A stretch of DNA of 35,098 nucleotides. Source: an uncultured Bacteroidia bacterium. GTDB taxonomy: Bacteria > Bacteroidota > Bacteroidia > Bacteroidales > UBA932. The first letter of the stretch is position 1. Each line of letters begins with the position of its first letter. Below the pieces are notes generated by a model. It was not told the origin of the DNA. It saw only the letters and a program-made list of their open reading frames with translations, and ran no database searches. This document shows, piece after piece, positions 6,779 through 14,851 of the stretch. Location of the stretch: NCBI GenBank assembly GCA_902797435.1, contig CADBSV010000053.1:1-35098 (forward strand), in the 5' to 3' direction. Position numbers and translations under genes: made by a program.

Positions 6779-7208
6779 TAACAAAACAGATCTTTCAAAG
6801 ATTCTCGCAATCAACGGAAAGCACGGGCTTTACCGTTTCCTGGCCCTTTCCAGGGGAAATGCAGTAATTGCTGAATCACTTTCAGACGGTCACCGCACCG
6901 TATTCGATGCGCACAACCGCATCACCACCCTTGCAGACATCTGCATCTTCACTTCCGAAGGCGAGCTCAAACTCAGGGAAGTTTTTCTCGCTATCCAGAA
7001 AACCCTCGACGGAAACGCCCTTCCTTCGGTGAAGGACGCCGCGGCCGTCAAGGCCCTCTTCGACAAGGCCGTTCCGGATTATGATGCCGACCGTTTCTAT
7101 GCTTCTCACATGAAGAAAGTACTGGAGTGGTATCAGGACCTTGCCGAGCATGCCTCGCTCGACTTCGTAGAGGAAGAAGAGGAGCCGCAGGCGGAGCAGG
7201 CCGAATGA
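6771..7208 (+). CDS. DUF5606 family protein
   Basis: 145-residue conserved Bacteroidetes protein of unknown function. The N-terminal half shows the family pattern: LSKILAINGKHGLYRFLALS, then NAVIAESLSDGHRT, ITTLADICIFT and ELKLREVFLAIQ, suggesting a compact beta-barrel-like domain. The second half is helical (AAVKALFDKAVPDYDADRFY, SHMKKVLEWYQDLAEHA) and ends in a very acidic tail (FVEEEEEPQAEQAE). It overlaps the coaE stop by 8 bases, and its TGA overlaps the rimO ATG (ATGA), so it is translated as part of the coaE-rimO run. No enzymatic motif is visible. Confidence 0.78.
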   Translation: MDNNKTDLSKILAINGKHGLYRFLALSRGNAVIAESLSDGHRTVFDAHNRITTLADICIFTSEGELKLREVFLAIQKTLDGNALPSVKDAAAVKALFDKAVPDYDADRFYASHMKKVLEWYQDLAEHASLDFVEEEEEPQAEQAE

Positions 7209-8503
7209 CATCGGTACAGGTAATAACTCTGGGCTGTTCCAAGAACACCGTGGACACCGAGCATCTGCTTGCGCAGTTGCCCGGTGACCGTTTCGAAGTG
7301 CTGCCGGAGAGCTGGGCCGGTCCGGTTGACTATCTGCTCGTAAATACCTGCGGATTCATCGGCGATGCCAAGCAGGAGAGCATCCAGGCCATTCTGGAAC
7401 AGGCCGCCCGCCGCAAGGAGGGGGTGGCCGGGCGACTGTACGTCTTCGGCTGCCTTTCGCAGCGTTATTCCTCCGAGCTTCCGGCCCTCATGCCTGAAGT
7501 TGACGGATGGTTCGGGGCACGGGACCTTGACCCTATAGTGCGGGCGCTCGGCGTTTCTCCCCGGGAGAGTCTGCGCACGTCGCGTTATTTTTCCGGCGCT
7601 CCGTTTGCATGCATCAAGATATCCGAAGGATGCGACAGGCGCTGCTCCTATTGCGCTATTCCGTATATCCGCGGGGCTCACCGTTCCGTACCTTTGGAAA
7701 AGATAGTGGAGGAAGCGCAGAAACTTGCCGCCCTTGGGGTGAAGGAGCTTCTTCTGATAGCCCAGGATACAACTTATTATGGGCTTGACCTTTACGGGAA
7801 GCGGCGCCTGGCCGATGTCCTCAGGGCGCTTTCGGATGTCCCCGGTATCGAGCGGCTGCGCATCCATTATTCTTATCCGGAGGGCTTCCCCGATGATGTG
7901 ATCCGGGAACTTGCGGAAAATCCGAAAGTCTGCCGTTACATGGACATTCCCCTCCAGCATGTCTCCGACAAGGTGCTTTCCAATATGCATCGCCATGTGG
8001 ACGGCGCATGGACGAGGCAGCTCATCCGCAGGCTCCGCAGCGAAGTCCCCGGCGTGGCTCTCAGGACCACTCTCATTGTGGGCCATCCCGGAGAAGGGGA
8101 GGCCGAATTCGAAGAGTTGATGGACTTCGTCCGCGAATCCCGCTTCGAACGCCTCGGCGCCTTCATGTATTCCGAGGAGGAAGGAACCTGGGGGGCGGCT
8201 CATCTTGAGGATGATGTGCCACAGGAGGAAAAGCAGCGCCGCTTCGATGCGCTTATGAGTCTGCAGCGGGAGATTTCTTCGGAGTACAATGCCTCCAGGG
8301 TTGGAAAGGAATATTCCGTCCTGGTAGATTCCGTCCTGGACGGTCGGCTCATTGCCCGAAGCGAGTTCGAGAGTCCCGACGTTGACGGGGAGATTGTCGT
8401 AAGCTGCCCGTCCGGCACTGACCTTGACTCCCTTGTAGGGCAGTTTGTCCGCGTCCGCGTGACCGAAGCCCTCGACTACGACCTGCTGGCGGAACTTATC
8501 TGA
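7205..8503 (+). CDS. rimO: Ribosomal protein S12 methylthiotransferase RimO
   Basis: 432-residue radical SAM methylthiotransferase that modifies an Asp of ribosomal protein S12. The N-terminal UPF0004 domain carries cluster cysteines C11 (LGCSKN), C49 (NTCGFI) and C83 (FGCLSQR). The radical SAM CxxxCxxC is C143, C147, C150 in SEGCDRRCSYCAIP. A C-terminal TRAM domain starts near 370. The GCSKNTVDTE start and NTCGFI distinguish RimO from MiaB. The start is the ATG at 7205, which overlaps the stop of the preceding gene (ATGA); the frame is open further upstream but that stretch is antisense-like filler inside DUF5606. Last gene of the nusB operon; an rnpB promoter follows at once. Confidence 0.96.
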   Translation: MTSVQVITLGCSKNTVDTEHLLAQLPGDRFEVLPESWAGPVDYLLVNTCGFIGDAKQESIQAILEQAARRKEGVAGRLYVFGCLSQRYSSELPALMPEVDGWFGARDLDPIVRALGVSPRESLRTSRYFSGAPFACIKISEGCDRRCSYCAIPYIRGAHRSVPLEKIVEEAQKLAALGVKELLLIAQDTTYYGLDLYGKRRLADVLRALSDVPGIERLRIHYSYPEGFPDDVIRELAENPKVCRYMDIPLQHVSDKVLSNMHRHVDGAWTRQLIRRLRSEVPGVALRTTLIVGHPGEGEAEFEELMDFVRESRFERLGAFMYSEEEGTWGAAHLEDDVPQEEKQRRFDALMSLQREISSEYNASRVGKEYSVLVDSVLDGRLIARSEFESPDVDGEIVVSCPSGTDLDSLVGQFVRVRVTEALDYDLLAELI

Positions 8504-8511
8504 TTTTTTTC

Positions 8512-8519
8512 TAACTTTG
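8512..8519 (+). promoter_or_regulatory. -7 box of rnpB
   Basis: TAACTTTG, preceded by a T-rich run (8503-8511) that could serve as the upstream element. It lies 11 bases before the start of the RNase P RNA. Confidence 0.75.
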
Positions 8520-8530
8520 CAGCCGAAATA

Positions 8531-8876
8531 AAAGGCGGGACGATCTGCCGCCCGGCTTATCCCGGGAGGAAAGTCCGGACAGGAAAGGGCACCCCGCTGT
8601 GGAAAGCGCAGATGGGAGTAATCTTATGTAGGCCGTAACAGAAAACAACCGCCGGAGGCTTGCGCGTCTTCTTTTGGAGGCGGCTTCCTTTCCGGTAAGG
8701 GTGAAAACGCGAGGCAAGAGCTCACGGCTTCGTATAGCGATATGCGGAGGGTACGGCACCGGGGCCTGCAAGACCAAGTATACCGGCAACCAAGGGCTGC
8801 CCGCTCTTTGCCGGGGGGTAGGTTGCGCAGATAAATGGCAGATTTAAAAACAGAAACCGGCTTACGGCCCCGCCTT
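8531..8876 (+). ncRNA. rnpB: RNase P RNA (bacterial class A)
   Basis: Catalytic RNA of RNase P, which removes tRNA 5' leaders. Conserved core elements: GAGGAAAGTCCGGAC (8566-8580), GTAACAGAAAA-type J region near 8634-8645, GGTGAAA with GCAAGAGCTCAC (about 8699-8725), and the 3' block ACAGAAACCGGCTTACGGCC (about 8850-8869). GGCGGG (8534-8539) and CCCGCC (8869-8874) close the terminal P1 helix. A run TTTTATTTTTCTTCTTCC follows and may end transcription. It lies inside the 3' end of the convergent glsB gene, whose stop is at 8877-8879. Ends are approximate by a few bases. Confidence 0.96.
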
Positions 8877-9944
8877 TTATTTTTCTTCTTCCGGATTATC
8901 CGTCTTGCTTTTGAAATGCTCGAAGATGCGGTTGCGCTTTTCTTCGCGGCGCAGTCTCAGGCGTTCGAACGCATCCGGGTTGAGTTTTGGGAACCTTTCG
9001 CGTACCTTCTCTATCCATTCTCCCCAGGATGAATTGGCGTGCCTGTCTATCTTGTCGGGAAACATTTCGTTGTAACATACCAGTATGCCGGTTTCCTCGA
9101 CGTCGGAAAACTCGTCGTTGACTGCGGTCCCGAGCATTTTCATGGTGGACGAGACATTCATGTACGAATTCACGAGCGGCGGAATCTGTGTGCCGAGTTT
9201 GCGTACGGTGTCCTTGAGTTTCCGGTAGTCGGCCTTGAGGTCGTTTTCGCAGAGAATAAGGTCCATCAGCCTGGGATCTGTCTGCGGCAGGACGGGTTTA
9301 TAGGGACGCACCAGCTCCTCGGGATCGGGGAAATGCTTCCAGAGAAAGTGAAGTATGAAGTCGCGGGATACCTTGTCGTATGAGGGGTACATCGTCATCT
9401 TTCCGAAGAAATAGATTATCTGCGGGTGTTCGGATGCGATTGTGGCTATTCCGTCCCAGAGGTTGTCGAGGGCGAAAAGCGCTTTTGCCCCGGCTTTGGA
9501 ACTCTGATATTCAGGGGCTACGAAACTCCTGCCCAGCTCCATTACGTGGGGAAGGTAGTCGCGGATGAAGCGTTCGCTGAAGCGGAACATGTGGGAAGTG
9601 GCGAGCTTGGGCTGGCCGTCTTCCTTGAAGGTTATGTCCGGCCCCATGATGTAGCGGTAGCCTCCGAGTATCGCCTTCGCATCCGGGTCCCATACGATAA
9701 TCTGCTTGTAGGGCTTCTCCATGGTGTCGAATTCATCGATATCGGCGCTGAGTCCGCTGCTGCCTCCTGCCTGGCGGAAGGATTCTTCGCGCAGGCGCCC
9801 TATTTCCAGCATGGTGTTGGGCGAGTCGTGTGCATCGACTATGTAGATGACATTGCCGCCCTTGTTCGTGTTGCGGAGTTTCTTGTCGGGAGTAAGTTCG
9901 GCCTTGATGAGGTCCGTGCTTATGGGATCGATGATCTTTTCCAT
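8877..9944 (-). CDS. glsB: GlsB-like N-acyltransferase (glycine lipid synthesis, GNAT fold)
   Basis: 355-residue acyltransferase of the hemolysin/OlsB-type GNAT group. The GNAT-like region (about 40-210) includes IGRLREESFRQAGG, AILGGYRYIMG, ELGRSFVAPEYQ and FGKMTMYPSYD. In Bacteroides thetaiotaomicron GlsB adds a 3-hydroxy fatty acid to the amino group of glycine, and GlsA then O-acylates it to make glycine lipids. The same pairing occurs here, with the PlsC-like gene one base upstream. The C-terminus (about 300-355) is a charged extension ending NPEEEK. Another amino-acid lipid substrate (for example ornithine) is possible. The stop codon abuts rnpB on the opposite strand. Confidence 0.75.
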   Translation of the reverse strand: MEKIIDPISTDLIKAELTPDKKLRNTNKGGNVIYIVDAHDSPNTMLEIGRLREESFRQAGGSSGLSADIDEFDTMEKPYKQIIVWDPDAKAILGGYRYIMGPDITFKEDGQPKLATSHMFRFSERFIRDYLPHVMELGRSFVAPEYQSSKAGAKALFALDNLWDGIATIASEHPQIIYFFGKMTMYPSYDKVSRDFILHFLWKHFPDPEELVRPYKPVLPQTDPRLMDLILCENDLKADYRKLKDTVRKLGTQIPPLVNSYMNVSSTMKMLGTAVNDEFSDVEETGILVCYNEMFPDKIDRHANSSWGEWIEKVRERFPKLNPDAFERLRLRREEKRNRIFEHFKSKTDNPEEEK

Positions 9945-9945
9945 G

Positions 9946-10767
9946 CTACTCTAGGTTATATGCTTTTTCCCTTACCCAGGCGGCCCATTCGGTCTGGGTT
10001 CTGGAGGAATCGAACGTTTCCGGGGGTATAGGCTCGCCGAAGATAATCTTGAAGGTGCTGTGCTGGGCGCGGTAGAGTTCGTCTGGAAGGAAGAGCATGG
10101 CAAAATTGAATTTGAGCTTCAACCATTTGCAGATCCTTGCGATATTGTAGAAGCGGTTGCTGTTGCGGCCGATGAAATGGACCGGAACAACCCAGCGGCC
10201 TGTCCTGGCGCTCATCTTGATGAAGTTCTTCGACCACGGCAGGTCTTGTATTTTTCCGTCTATCTTGCGGGAACAGAGCCCTGCCGGGAAGATGACGATA
10301 TTGTCGGAAGATTCGTAGATTTCGTTTACCAGACGTGGAAGGTCCCTTGCCTGCGCGCCGGTTTTGCTTACCGGAATGCTCATGGAACTGAGTCCTTTGA
10401 TGGCCATGAGGAAATCATTCACCAGGAGCCTTATGCCCCTGTCGCTGAAACGGGTGCCCACGACTCCGGTGAGAGTCACTCCGTCGATGCCTCCTAGGGG
10501 ATGGTTGCTGGCGAAAGTGATTCTGGCCCCTTCGGGAACTTTTACCTTTTCGAGGCCCTCCACTTCGAGGGTGATGTCGAGCGCCTTGGTGCATTCGGTG
10601 CAGAACTCGATGCCTTCATAGCCTTTTACGAAGAAATCATTGAGGAAATCCTGATGGATGAAATTCTTTATCCAGCGGATGAACCACCCGGGGAATTTTT
10701 TCCCCGGAAACTTCTTTGCTATGACTTTTTCAATATCGATAGCGTATTCCGGATGCAGTTCTGCCAT
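9946..10767 (-). CDS. glsA: GlsA-like O-acyltransferase (PlsC family)
   Basis: 273-residue lysophospholipid-acyltransferase-fold protein, probably membrane-associated. The acyltransferase motif is NHPLGGID (88-95); His and Asp are separated by five residues rather than the usual four, which I recall as characteristic of this hemolysin-like branch. Motif III-like VIFPAGLCSRK lies near residue 185. Coupled by a one-base gap to the GlsB-like gene, it is expected to O-acylate N-acyl-glycine. I chose the ATG at 10767 (MAELHPEY) because a TATATTTG box ends 20 bases before it; the longer frame starting at 10800 would begin upstream of this promoter box. Confidence 0.75.
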   Translation of the reverse strand: MAELHPEYAIDIEKVIAKKFPGKKFPGWFIRWIKNFIHQDFLNDFFVKGYEGIEFCTECTKALDITLEVEGLEKVKVPEGARITFASNHPLGGIDGVTLTGVVGTRFSDRGIRLLVNDFLMAIKGLSSMSIPVSKTGAQARDLPRLVNEIYESSDNIVIFPAGLCSRKIDGKIQDLPWSKNFIKMSARTGRWVVPVHFIGRNSNRFYNIARICKWLKLKFNFAMLFLPDELYRAQHSTFKIIFGEPIPPETFDSSRTQTEWAAWVREKAYNLE

Positions 10768-10787
10768 GGTCTTGGTTTTATATGCTA

Positions 10788-10795
10788 CAAATATA
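10788..10795 (-). promoter_or_regulatory. -7 box of the glsA-glsB operon
   Basis: TATATTTG on the minus strand, ending 20 bases before the glsA ATG. It excludes the 10800 start and faces the divergent cyclotransferase promoter. Confidence 0.72.
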
Positions 10796-10816
10796 AACAA
10801 TTTGGCGGGAAATGTT

Positions 10817-10824
10817 TACCTTTG
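10817..10824 (+). promoter_or_regulatory. -7 box of the glutamine cyclotransferase gene
   Basis: TACCTTTG, only seven bases before the ATG at 10832. The predicted leader is about three or four bases. Confidence 0.7.
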
Positions 10825-10831
10825 TCCTGCA

Positions 10832-11578
10832 ATGCGCATCATTACTGCAATACTTCTGATGTTTTCCTGCGCGAGCTGTGCGGCGGGTCCCAAAGATTAT
10901 AAGGTAAGAGTTCTGGAATCGTATCCTCACGACGTTTCCGCCTATACCCAGGGGCTTTTCTTCCATCTCGACACGCTCTACGAAACCACCGGCCAGTACG
11001 GCGAATCTTCACTCCGCAAGGTGGACCTTTCCAGCGGCGAGGTGCTCCGGCGAGTGAATTTCTCAAGAAAATACTTTGCGGAGGGTTCGTGCATCCTTGA
11101 CGGAAAGCTCTACATCCTCACTTGGACAAACAAGGTTGCCTTTGTCTATAATCCTTCCACTTTCGAATATGGCAGCACCTGGAGCTACCCGCGTGAAGGC
11201 TGGGGGCTCACCACCGACGGTTCGCTTCTCTATGCTTCCGACGGTTCTGACAGGATATATGTGCTGACTTCGGATTTCAAGCTCCTGCGCACCATTTTCG
11301 TCCGCCTCGACGGCAGGCCTGTGCGCATGCTCAATGAACTGGAGTGGATGGACGGCAAGATCCTGGCGAACATTTACACTACCGACGTCATAGTGCAGAT
11401 AGACCCCTCCGACGGAAAGGTGACCGCCCGGATCGACTGTACCGGCCTGCTGCCCGATAGTCTTCGCAAGCCGGACACCGATGTGCTCAACGGCATAGCG
11501 GTCAACTCCAAAGGAGAGCTTTTCCTGACGGGCAAATACTGGCCCAGGATTTACAAGGTTGAATTGAAGAAAAAATAG
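10832..11578 (+). CDS. Glutamine cyclotransferase, exported (probable lipoprotein)
   Basis: 248-residue plant/bacterial-type glutaminyl cyclase, which converts N-terminal Gln to pyroglutamate outside the cytoplasm. Family blocks in order: AYTQGLFFHLDTLYETTGQY, GESSLRKVDL, REGWGLTTDGSLLYASDGS and LNELEWMDGKILANIYTTD, then LNGIAVNSKGELFLTGKYWP. These form a five-bladed beta-propeller in known members. The N-terminus MRIITAILLMFSCASCAAG is a short signal sequence with Cys at 13 and 16; either could be a lipidation site. The ATG at 10832 follows a -7 box by 7 bases; the longer frame from 10658 runs through the divergent glsA gene and is not used. Single-gene unit followed by the thiamin receptor promoter. 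Confidence 0.88.
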   Translation: MRIITAILLMFSCASCAAGPKDYKVRVLESYPHDVSAYTQGLFFHLDTLYETTGQYGESSLRKVDLSSGEVLRRVNFSRKYFAEGSCILDGKLYILTWTNKVAFVYNPSTFEYGSTWSYPREGWGLTTDGSLLYASDGSDRIYVLTSDFKLLRTIFVRLDGRPVRMLNELEWMDGKILANIYTTDVIVQIDPSDGKVTARIDCTGLLPDSLRKPDTDVLNGIAVNSKGELFLTGKYWPRIYKVELKKK

Positions 11579-11580
11579 TT

Positions 11581-11588
11581 TATCTTTG
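11581..11588 (+). promoter_or_regulatory. -7 box of the TPP-riboswitch transcript
   Basis: TATCTTTG immediately after the cyclotransferase stop. Transcription would begin a few bases before the aptamer P1 stem. Confidence 0.75.
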
Positions 11589-11598
11589 CAATCAAATA

Positions 11599-11688
11599 TT
11601 GCGGGGGTGCCGGAAGGCTGAGATCATACCCTTAGAACCTGATGAGGCCAGGACCTCCGAAGGGAGCAAGCGACAGACCCCGCGTAAT
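11599..11688 (+). promoter_or_regulatory. TPP (THI-box) riboswitch
   Basis: The conserved thiamin pyrophosphate aptamer core is evident: GCGGGGGTGCCGG (11601-11613), GGCTGAGATCATACCC (11616-11631), TTAGAACCTGATGAGG (11632-11647) and AGGGAGCAAGCGA (11661-11673). P1 pairs GCGGGG (11601-11606) with CCCCGC (11678-11683), extended by ATT/AAT with a bulge. The end of P1 lies 14 bases before the receptor ATG at 11703 and no hairpin plus T-run follows. Control is therefore more likely at translation initiation than by termination (inference). TPP binding should reduce receptor synthesis. Confidence 0.95.
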
Positions 11689-11702
11689 GTAAATTCATCA
11701 TC

Positions 11703-14039
11703 ATGCGAGGTTTTGTTTTTTTATTTTCGTTCCTTGGCCTTGGCTGCATGAGCGCCTGGGGTCAGCTTGATTCGGTGAGGGTGGAAGAGATTGCCGCTTC
11801 GGCGGTTTCTGCGGTGCGTCCCCAGAAGGATGCGCCTTTCGCGGTTGCAAATATAGGAAGTGACGACCTCGAGGATTTTTCCTCCTATGGAAGGGAACTG
11901 CCTCTTCTTCTGTCAAGGACTCCCGGCGTGCTTGCGTGGGGAGAAAACGGCCTGGGAACGGGTACGTCCTACATGCGTATAAGGGGGGCGGGGGATTCCC
12001 GCATCAACGTCACCCTTGACGGGGTGCCTCTCAATTCTCCCGAAGACCAGTGCGTCTTCTGGGCCAATATGAACAGTTACGCTTCGCTTATGGGCAGCGT
12101 CCAGATACAGAGGGGAGTGGGAGCTTCTTCCAACGGCGACGGAGCGTTCGGAGGAACCGTGTCGCTTTCATCAAAAGCCCCGTCCCTGATACCCTCGGTG
12201 ACGGTTACATCATCATGGGGCAGTTATAATACCTACAATGCCGGAGCCCGCTTCACGACCGGACTGATAGGTAAACACCTGGTGATCGAGGGGGCGTATC
12301 ACAGAACCGGCACGGAAGGCTATATCCATGGAACAGCAGGCCGCAGCGGCAGCTACAGCGGCAGCATTTCGTGGCTGGGCAGGGATGTCGTAATAAAGTA
12401 TCTGAACATAGGCAACTTCGAGTGCACCGGGCAGGCGTGGAACGGTGTGGTCGCGGGAAACGACGACGAGTCCCTCATGAACGACGGGATCCGCACCTAC
12501 GCCGACATGTATGAGCGCGGGCTGGGCCGTTTCAACTCGCTATATGAGCGCCTTGTCTTTGACGATGTGAACTGGACCTTCCCTAAAGATGCTTCCGGCA
12601 ATTATATGACGGAGCGTTATGCCCTGTCTGACGGCAGCCTATGGCCCCAGACGACGGATAATTTCTGGCAGAACCACAACCTCCTCAATGCTTCATGGCG
12701 CATTTCAAGCCGCCTTGATGCCAGCGCAACGCTTCATTATACTTATGGCTACGGCTACTACGAGGAATTCCGCTATCAGAATAAACTTCGGAAGTTCGGC
12801 CTCACCGATCCGGTCTTGTCCAGGGCCGACTTTGTAAGGCGCAAGGGATTGGAACAGAACACTTACGGGGTAGTGGGCAGCCTTGACTACAAAAACGGGG
12901 GATGGAATATCGTGGGCGGCTTCTCCCTGCAGCGTTTTACCGGAAATCATTTCGGTTACCTCACCTATGCCTCGGACGGTCTCGACGCTTCTCTTCTTTC
13001 CGACGGGTGGTATAAATACTACGATTCCGACGCTGAGAAAGGTGACTGCAGCGCTTATGTCAAGGCCTCATACACTTTCGGACGAGGCTGGCAGGCTTTT
13101 GCCGACCTCCAGCTGCGCAGTGTAGGTTATACTACCGGAGGCGTCAATGACAAGTTCATAAAGCAGACGGACGGGACCTACCGCAATCAGGTTCTGGACA
13201 TAGACCGGCATTACGTCTTTCTAAATCCGAAAGCGGGTATCAGCTATTCCGAAGACGGCTGCCGCGTGTATGCCAGCATTGCTGTGGCTAACCGCGAGCC
13301 CGAACGCAATAACTTCACCGACAACGGTTCATACCCCGCTCCTCGGCCTGAAAGGGTGTTCGATTACGAGGCCGGGTGGCAGTACGACTCGGAGCGAGTC
13401 CGCTTTTCGCAGAACTACTACTATATGAAGTATGACGGCCAGTTTGTGCAGACCGGAGCTGTCAGCGACATAGGCGAGGCACTTACCACCAACATAAAGG
13501 ACTCCTACCGTGTAGGGGTTGAGACTTCTGCGGCCGTTGGTATCCTTTCCTGCCTTACACTTGAGGCCAACGCGGCGCTCAGTGAAAACCGCATCCTGGA
13601 TTTCGACGAGTCTGTGGAGAATTGGGACGGGGATTATATCACTGTGCATTACGACAATTCCACCCTTGCATATTCTCCTTTTGCAATCGTAAACGGCTTC
13701 CTCGATTTTCATCTCAAGGGATTCTCGGCAGTATGGCACACGGCTTATGTGAGCAGGCAGTATCTTGACAACACCGCATGCGAGGAGAGGTCACTGCCTT
13801 CATACTGCGTCTCCGACATGAGCATGAGCTATACGCTCAAATTCCCGAGGATAGTGCGCGAAGCTGTGTTCGGCCTTAACCTCGGGAACGTGCTGAATTC
13901 CCATTTTGCCGCGAGCGGCTGGGTATATTCGGCGGTAAGCGAGTCCCTTGGGTACACCCCCGGAAACCGTTACCGGCAGATTGGCTTCATTCCCATGGCG
14001 GGAACAACCGTGACGGGAAGCCTGAAGCTGAAATTCTGA
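11703..14039 (+). CDS. TonB-dependent outer-membrane receptor, probably for thiamin
   Basis: 778-residue TonB-dependent transporter. A signal peptide (about 1-20, ending SAWG) is followed by a plug domain: APFAVANIGSDDLEDF, LPLLLSRTPGVLAWG, YMRIRGAGDSRINVTLDGVP and VQIQRGVGASSNGDGAFGG. A 22-strand barrel region makes up the rest and the protein ends in the typical aromatic/basic strand GSLKLKF. No SusD partner or carboxypeptidase-like N-terminal extension is present, so it is a vitamin/metallophore type rather than a glycan SusC. The TPP riboswitch directly upstream indicates thiamin or its phosphates or precursors as ligand (OMthi type). The inner-membrane transporter is not in this window. 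Its stop abuts the convergent DUF3108 stop with no intergenic base (TGATCA). Confidence 0.9.
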   Translation: MRGFVFLFSFLGLGCMSAWGQLDSVRVEEIAASAVSAVRPQKDAPFAVANIGSDDLEDFSSYGRELPLLLSRTPGVLAWGENGLGTGTSYMRIRGAGDSRINVTLDGVPLNSPEDQCVFWANMNSYASLMGSVQIQRGVGASSNGDGAFGGTVSLSSKAPSLIPSVTVTSSWGSYNTYNAGARFTTGLIGKHLVIEGAYHRTGTEGYIHGTAGRSGSYSGSISWLGRDVVIKYLNIGNFECTGQAWNGVVAGNDDESLMNDGIRTYADMYERGLGRFNSLYERLVFDDVNWTFPKDASGNYMTERYALSDGSLWPQTTDNFWQNHNLLNASWRISSRLDASATLHYTYGYGYYEEFRYQNKLRKFGLTDPVLSRADFVRRKGLEQNTYGVVGSLDYKNGGWNIVGGFSLQRFTGNHFGYLTYASDGLDASLLSDGWYKYYDSDAEKGDCSAYVKASYTFGRGWQAFADLQLRSVGYTTGGVNDKFIKQTDGTYRNQVLDIDRHYVFLNPKAGISYSEDGCRVYASIAVANREPERNNFTDNGSYPAPRPERVFDYEAGWQYDSERVRFSQNYYYMKYDGQFVQTGAVSDIGEALTTNIKDSYRVGVETSAAVGILSCLTLEANAALSENRILDFDESVENWDGDYITVHYDNSTLAYSPFAIVNGFLDFHLKGFSAVWHTAYVSRQYLDNTACEERSLPSYCVSDMSMSYTLKFPRIVREAVFGLNLGNVLNSHFAASGWVYSAVSESLGYTPGNRYRQIGFIPMAGTTVTGSLKLKF

Positions 14040-14804
14040 TCACTTTCCGGTAGAACTCTCGAGGCGTCCGGTGACCTTTCCGAGCTTGAGCGGGGCCTCG
14101 AAATAAAGGGGGATGTGCACGTCGTCGTCGGAAAGATATATGACCACGTTCTTCTTGGGGTCGAAAGTGTTGCCGGAAGTAATGCTGATGCTGAGTTTAT
14201 GGGCTGTGGTTTTGTCGATGCCGCGTGCCTGGAGAGTCTGCAGCCCGTCATAACGCATGCTTATCGTCTCTACTGCGTCCCCAAGCGCAACCCTTATGGC
14301 GAAGGGCTTTCCGTCGCTCACTTTTTCGAGGTCGATGCTGCGGACGGCATAGTAGAGGCTGGGTACGTCGAGGGTGCCTTCTTCGAGGGAGAATTCTTTC
14401 TTGCGTTCGGAACTCTTGTTGCTGGAGATTGTCATTTCGAGAAGGCCGTTCTCCCAGTCATACTTGTATGTCTCGCCTCCGTTATACTTGGCTTCCAAAG
14501 CCTTGCGGCTCGATTTGACGGGACGCATGTCCGCCGCGGTGAAGGTGGATGTGAAATCTTCCCTCACCTTTACGATGGATTCGCAGAACTTTGCGGTTTT
14601 CCCATAGATCCTGGCCTTGTATGCGGGTTCGCCATGCCAAAGGACGGATTCGCAGCTGGCGGTTATGCGTGCTACGTCGGCATTGAGAACTCCCCACTGG
14701 TAATGAACCACATATACCTGTTTCTCCGAGTTGGACTCCAGGCTCCCGGTTTTGAACGGGAATACTCCGAGGATGAGGCTGAGGAAGATGTAAAGCGCTT
14801 TCAT
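14040..14804 (-). CDS. DUF3108 family exported protein
   Basis: 254 residues with an N-terminal signal segment (MKALYIFLSLILGVFPF) and a secreted beta-rich domain typical of DUF3108. Visible blocks: VHYQWGVLNADVARITA, FTAADMRPVKSSRKALEAKY, YKYDWENGLLEM, and PSLYYAVRSIDLEKVSDG. The C-terminal part has VVIYLSDDDVHIPLYFEAP. The function of this periplasmic/outer-membrane family is not established. The start is the ATG at 14804; the longer frame to 14918 crosses the tRNA gene on the other strand. I see no convincing TAnnTTTG box. Confidence 0.75.
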   Translation of the reverse strand: MKALYIFLSLILGVFPFKTGSLESNSEKQVYVVHYQWGVLNADVARITASCESVLWHGEPAYKARIYGKTAKFCESIVKVREDFTSTFTAADMRPVKSSRKALEAKYNGGETYKYDWENGLLEMTISSNKSSERKKEFSLEEGTLDVPSLYYAVRSIDLEKVSDGKPFAIRVALGDAVETISMRYDGLQTLQARGIDKTTAHKLSISITSGNTFDPKKNVVIYLSDDDVHIPLYFEAPLKLGKVTGRLESSTGK

Positions 14805-14833
14805 GATAAATATGCTCTTTTTAAAAAAATTGC

Positions 14834-14841
14834 TATATTTG
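14834..14841 (+). promoter_or_regulatory. -7 box of the tRNA-Thr / HD gene transcript
   Basis: TATATTTG ending 10 bases before the tRNA. A T/A-rich stretch precedes it. Confidence 0.72.
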
Positions 14842-14851
14842 CAAACACAAT

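Noticed and set aside
10658-10831. Extended N-terminus of the cyclotransferase gene
   Set aside because: It overlaps the divergent glsA gene and its promoter, and the signal peptide begins at 10832.
11599-11688. Cobalamin riboswitch in front of the TonB receptor
   Set aside because: The sequence matches the THI-box core (GGCTGAGA and GAACCTGAT) and lacks the B12-box pattern.
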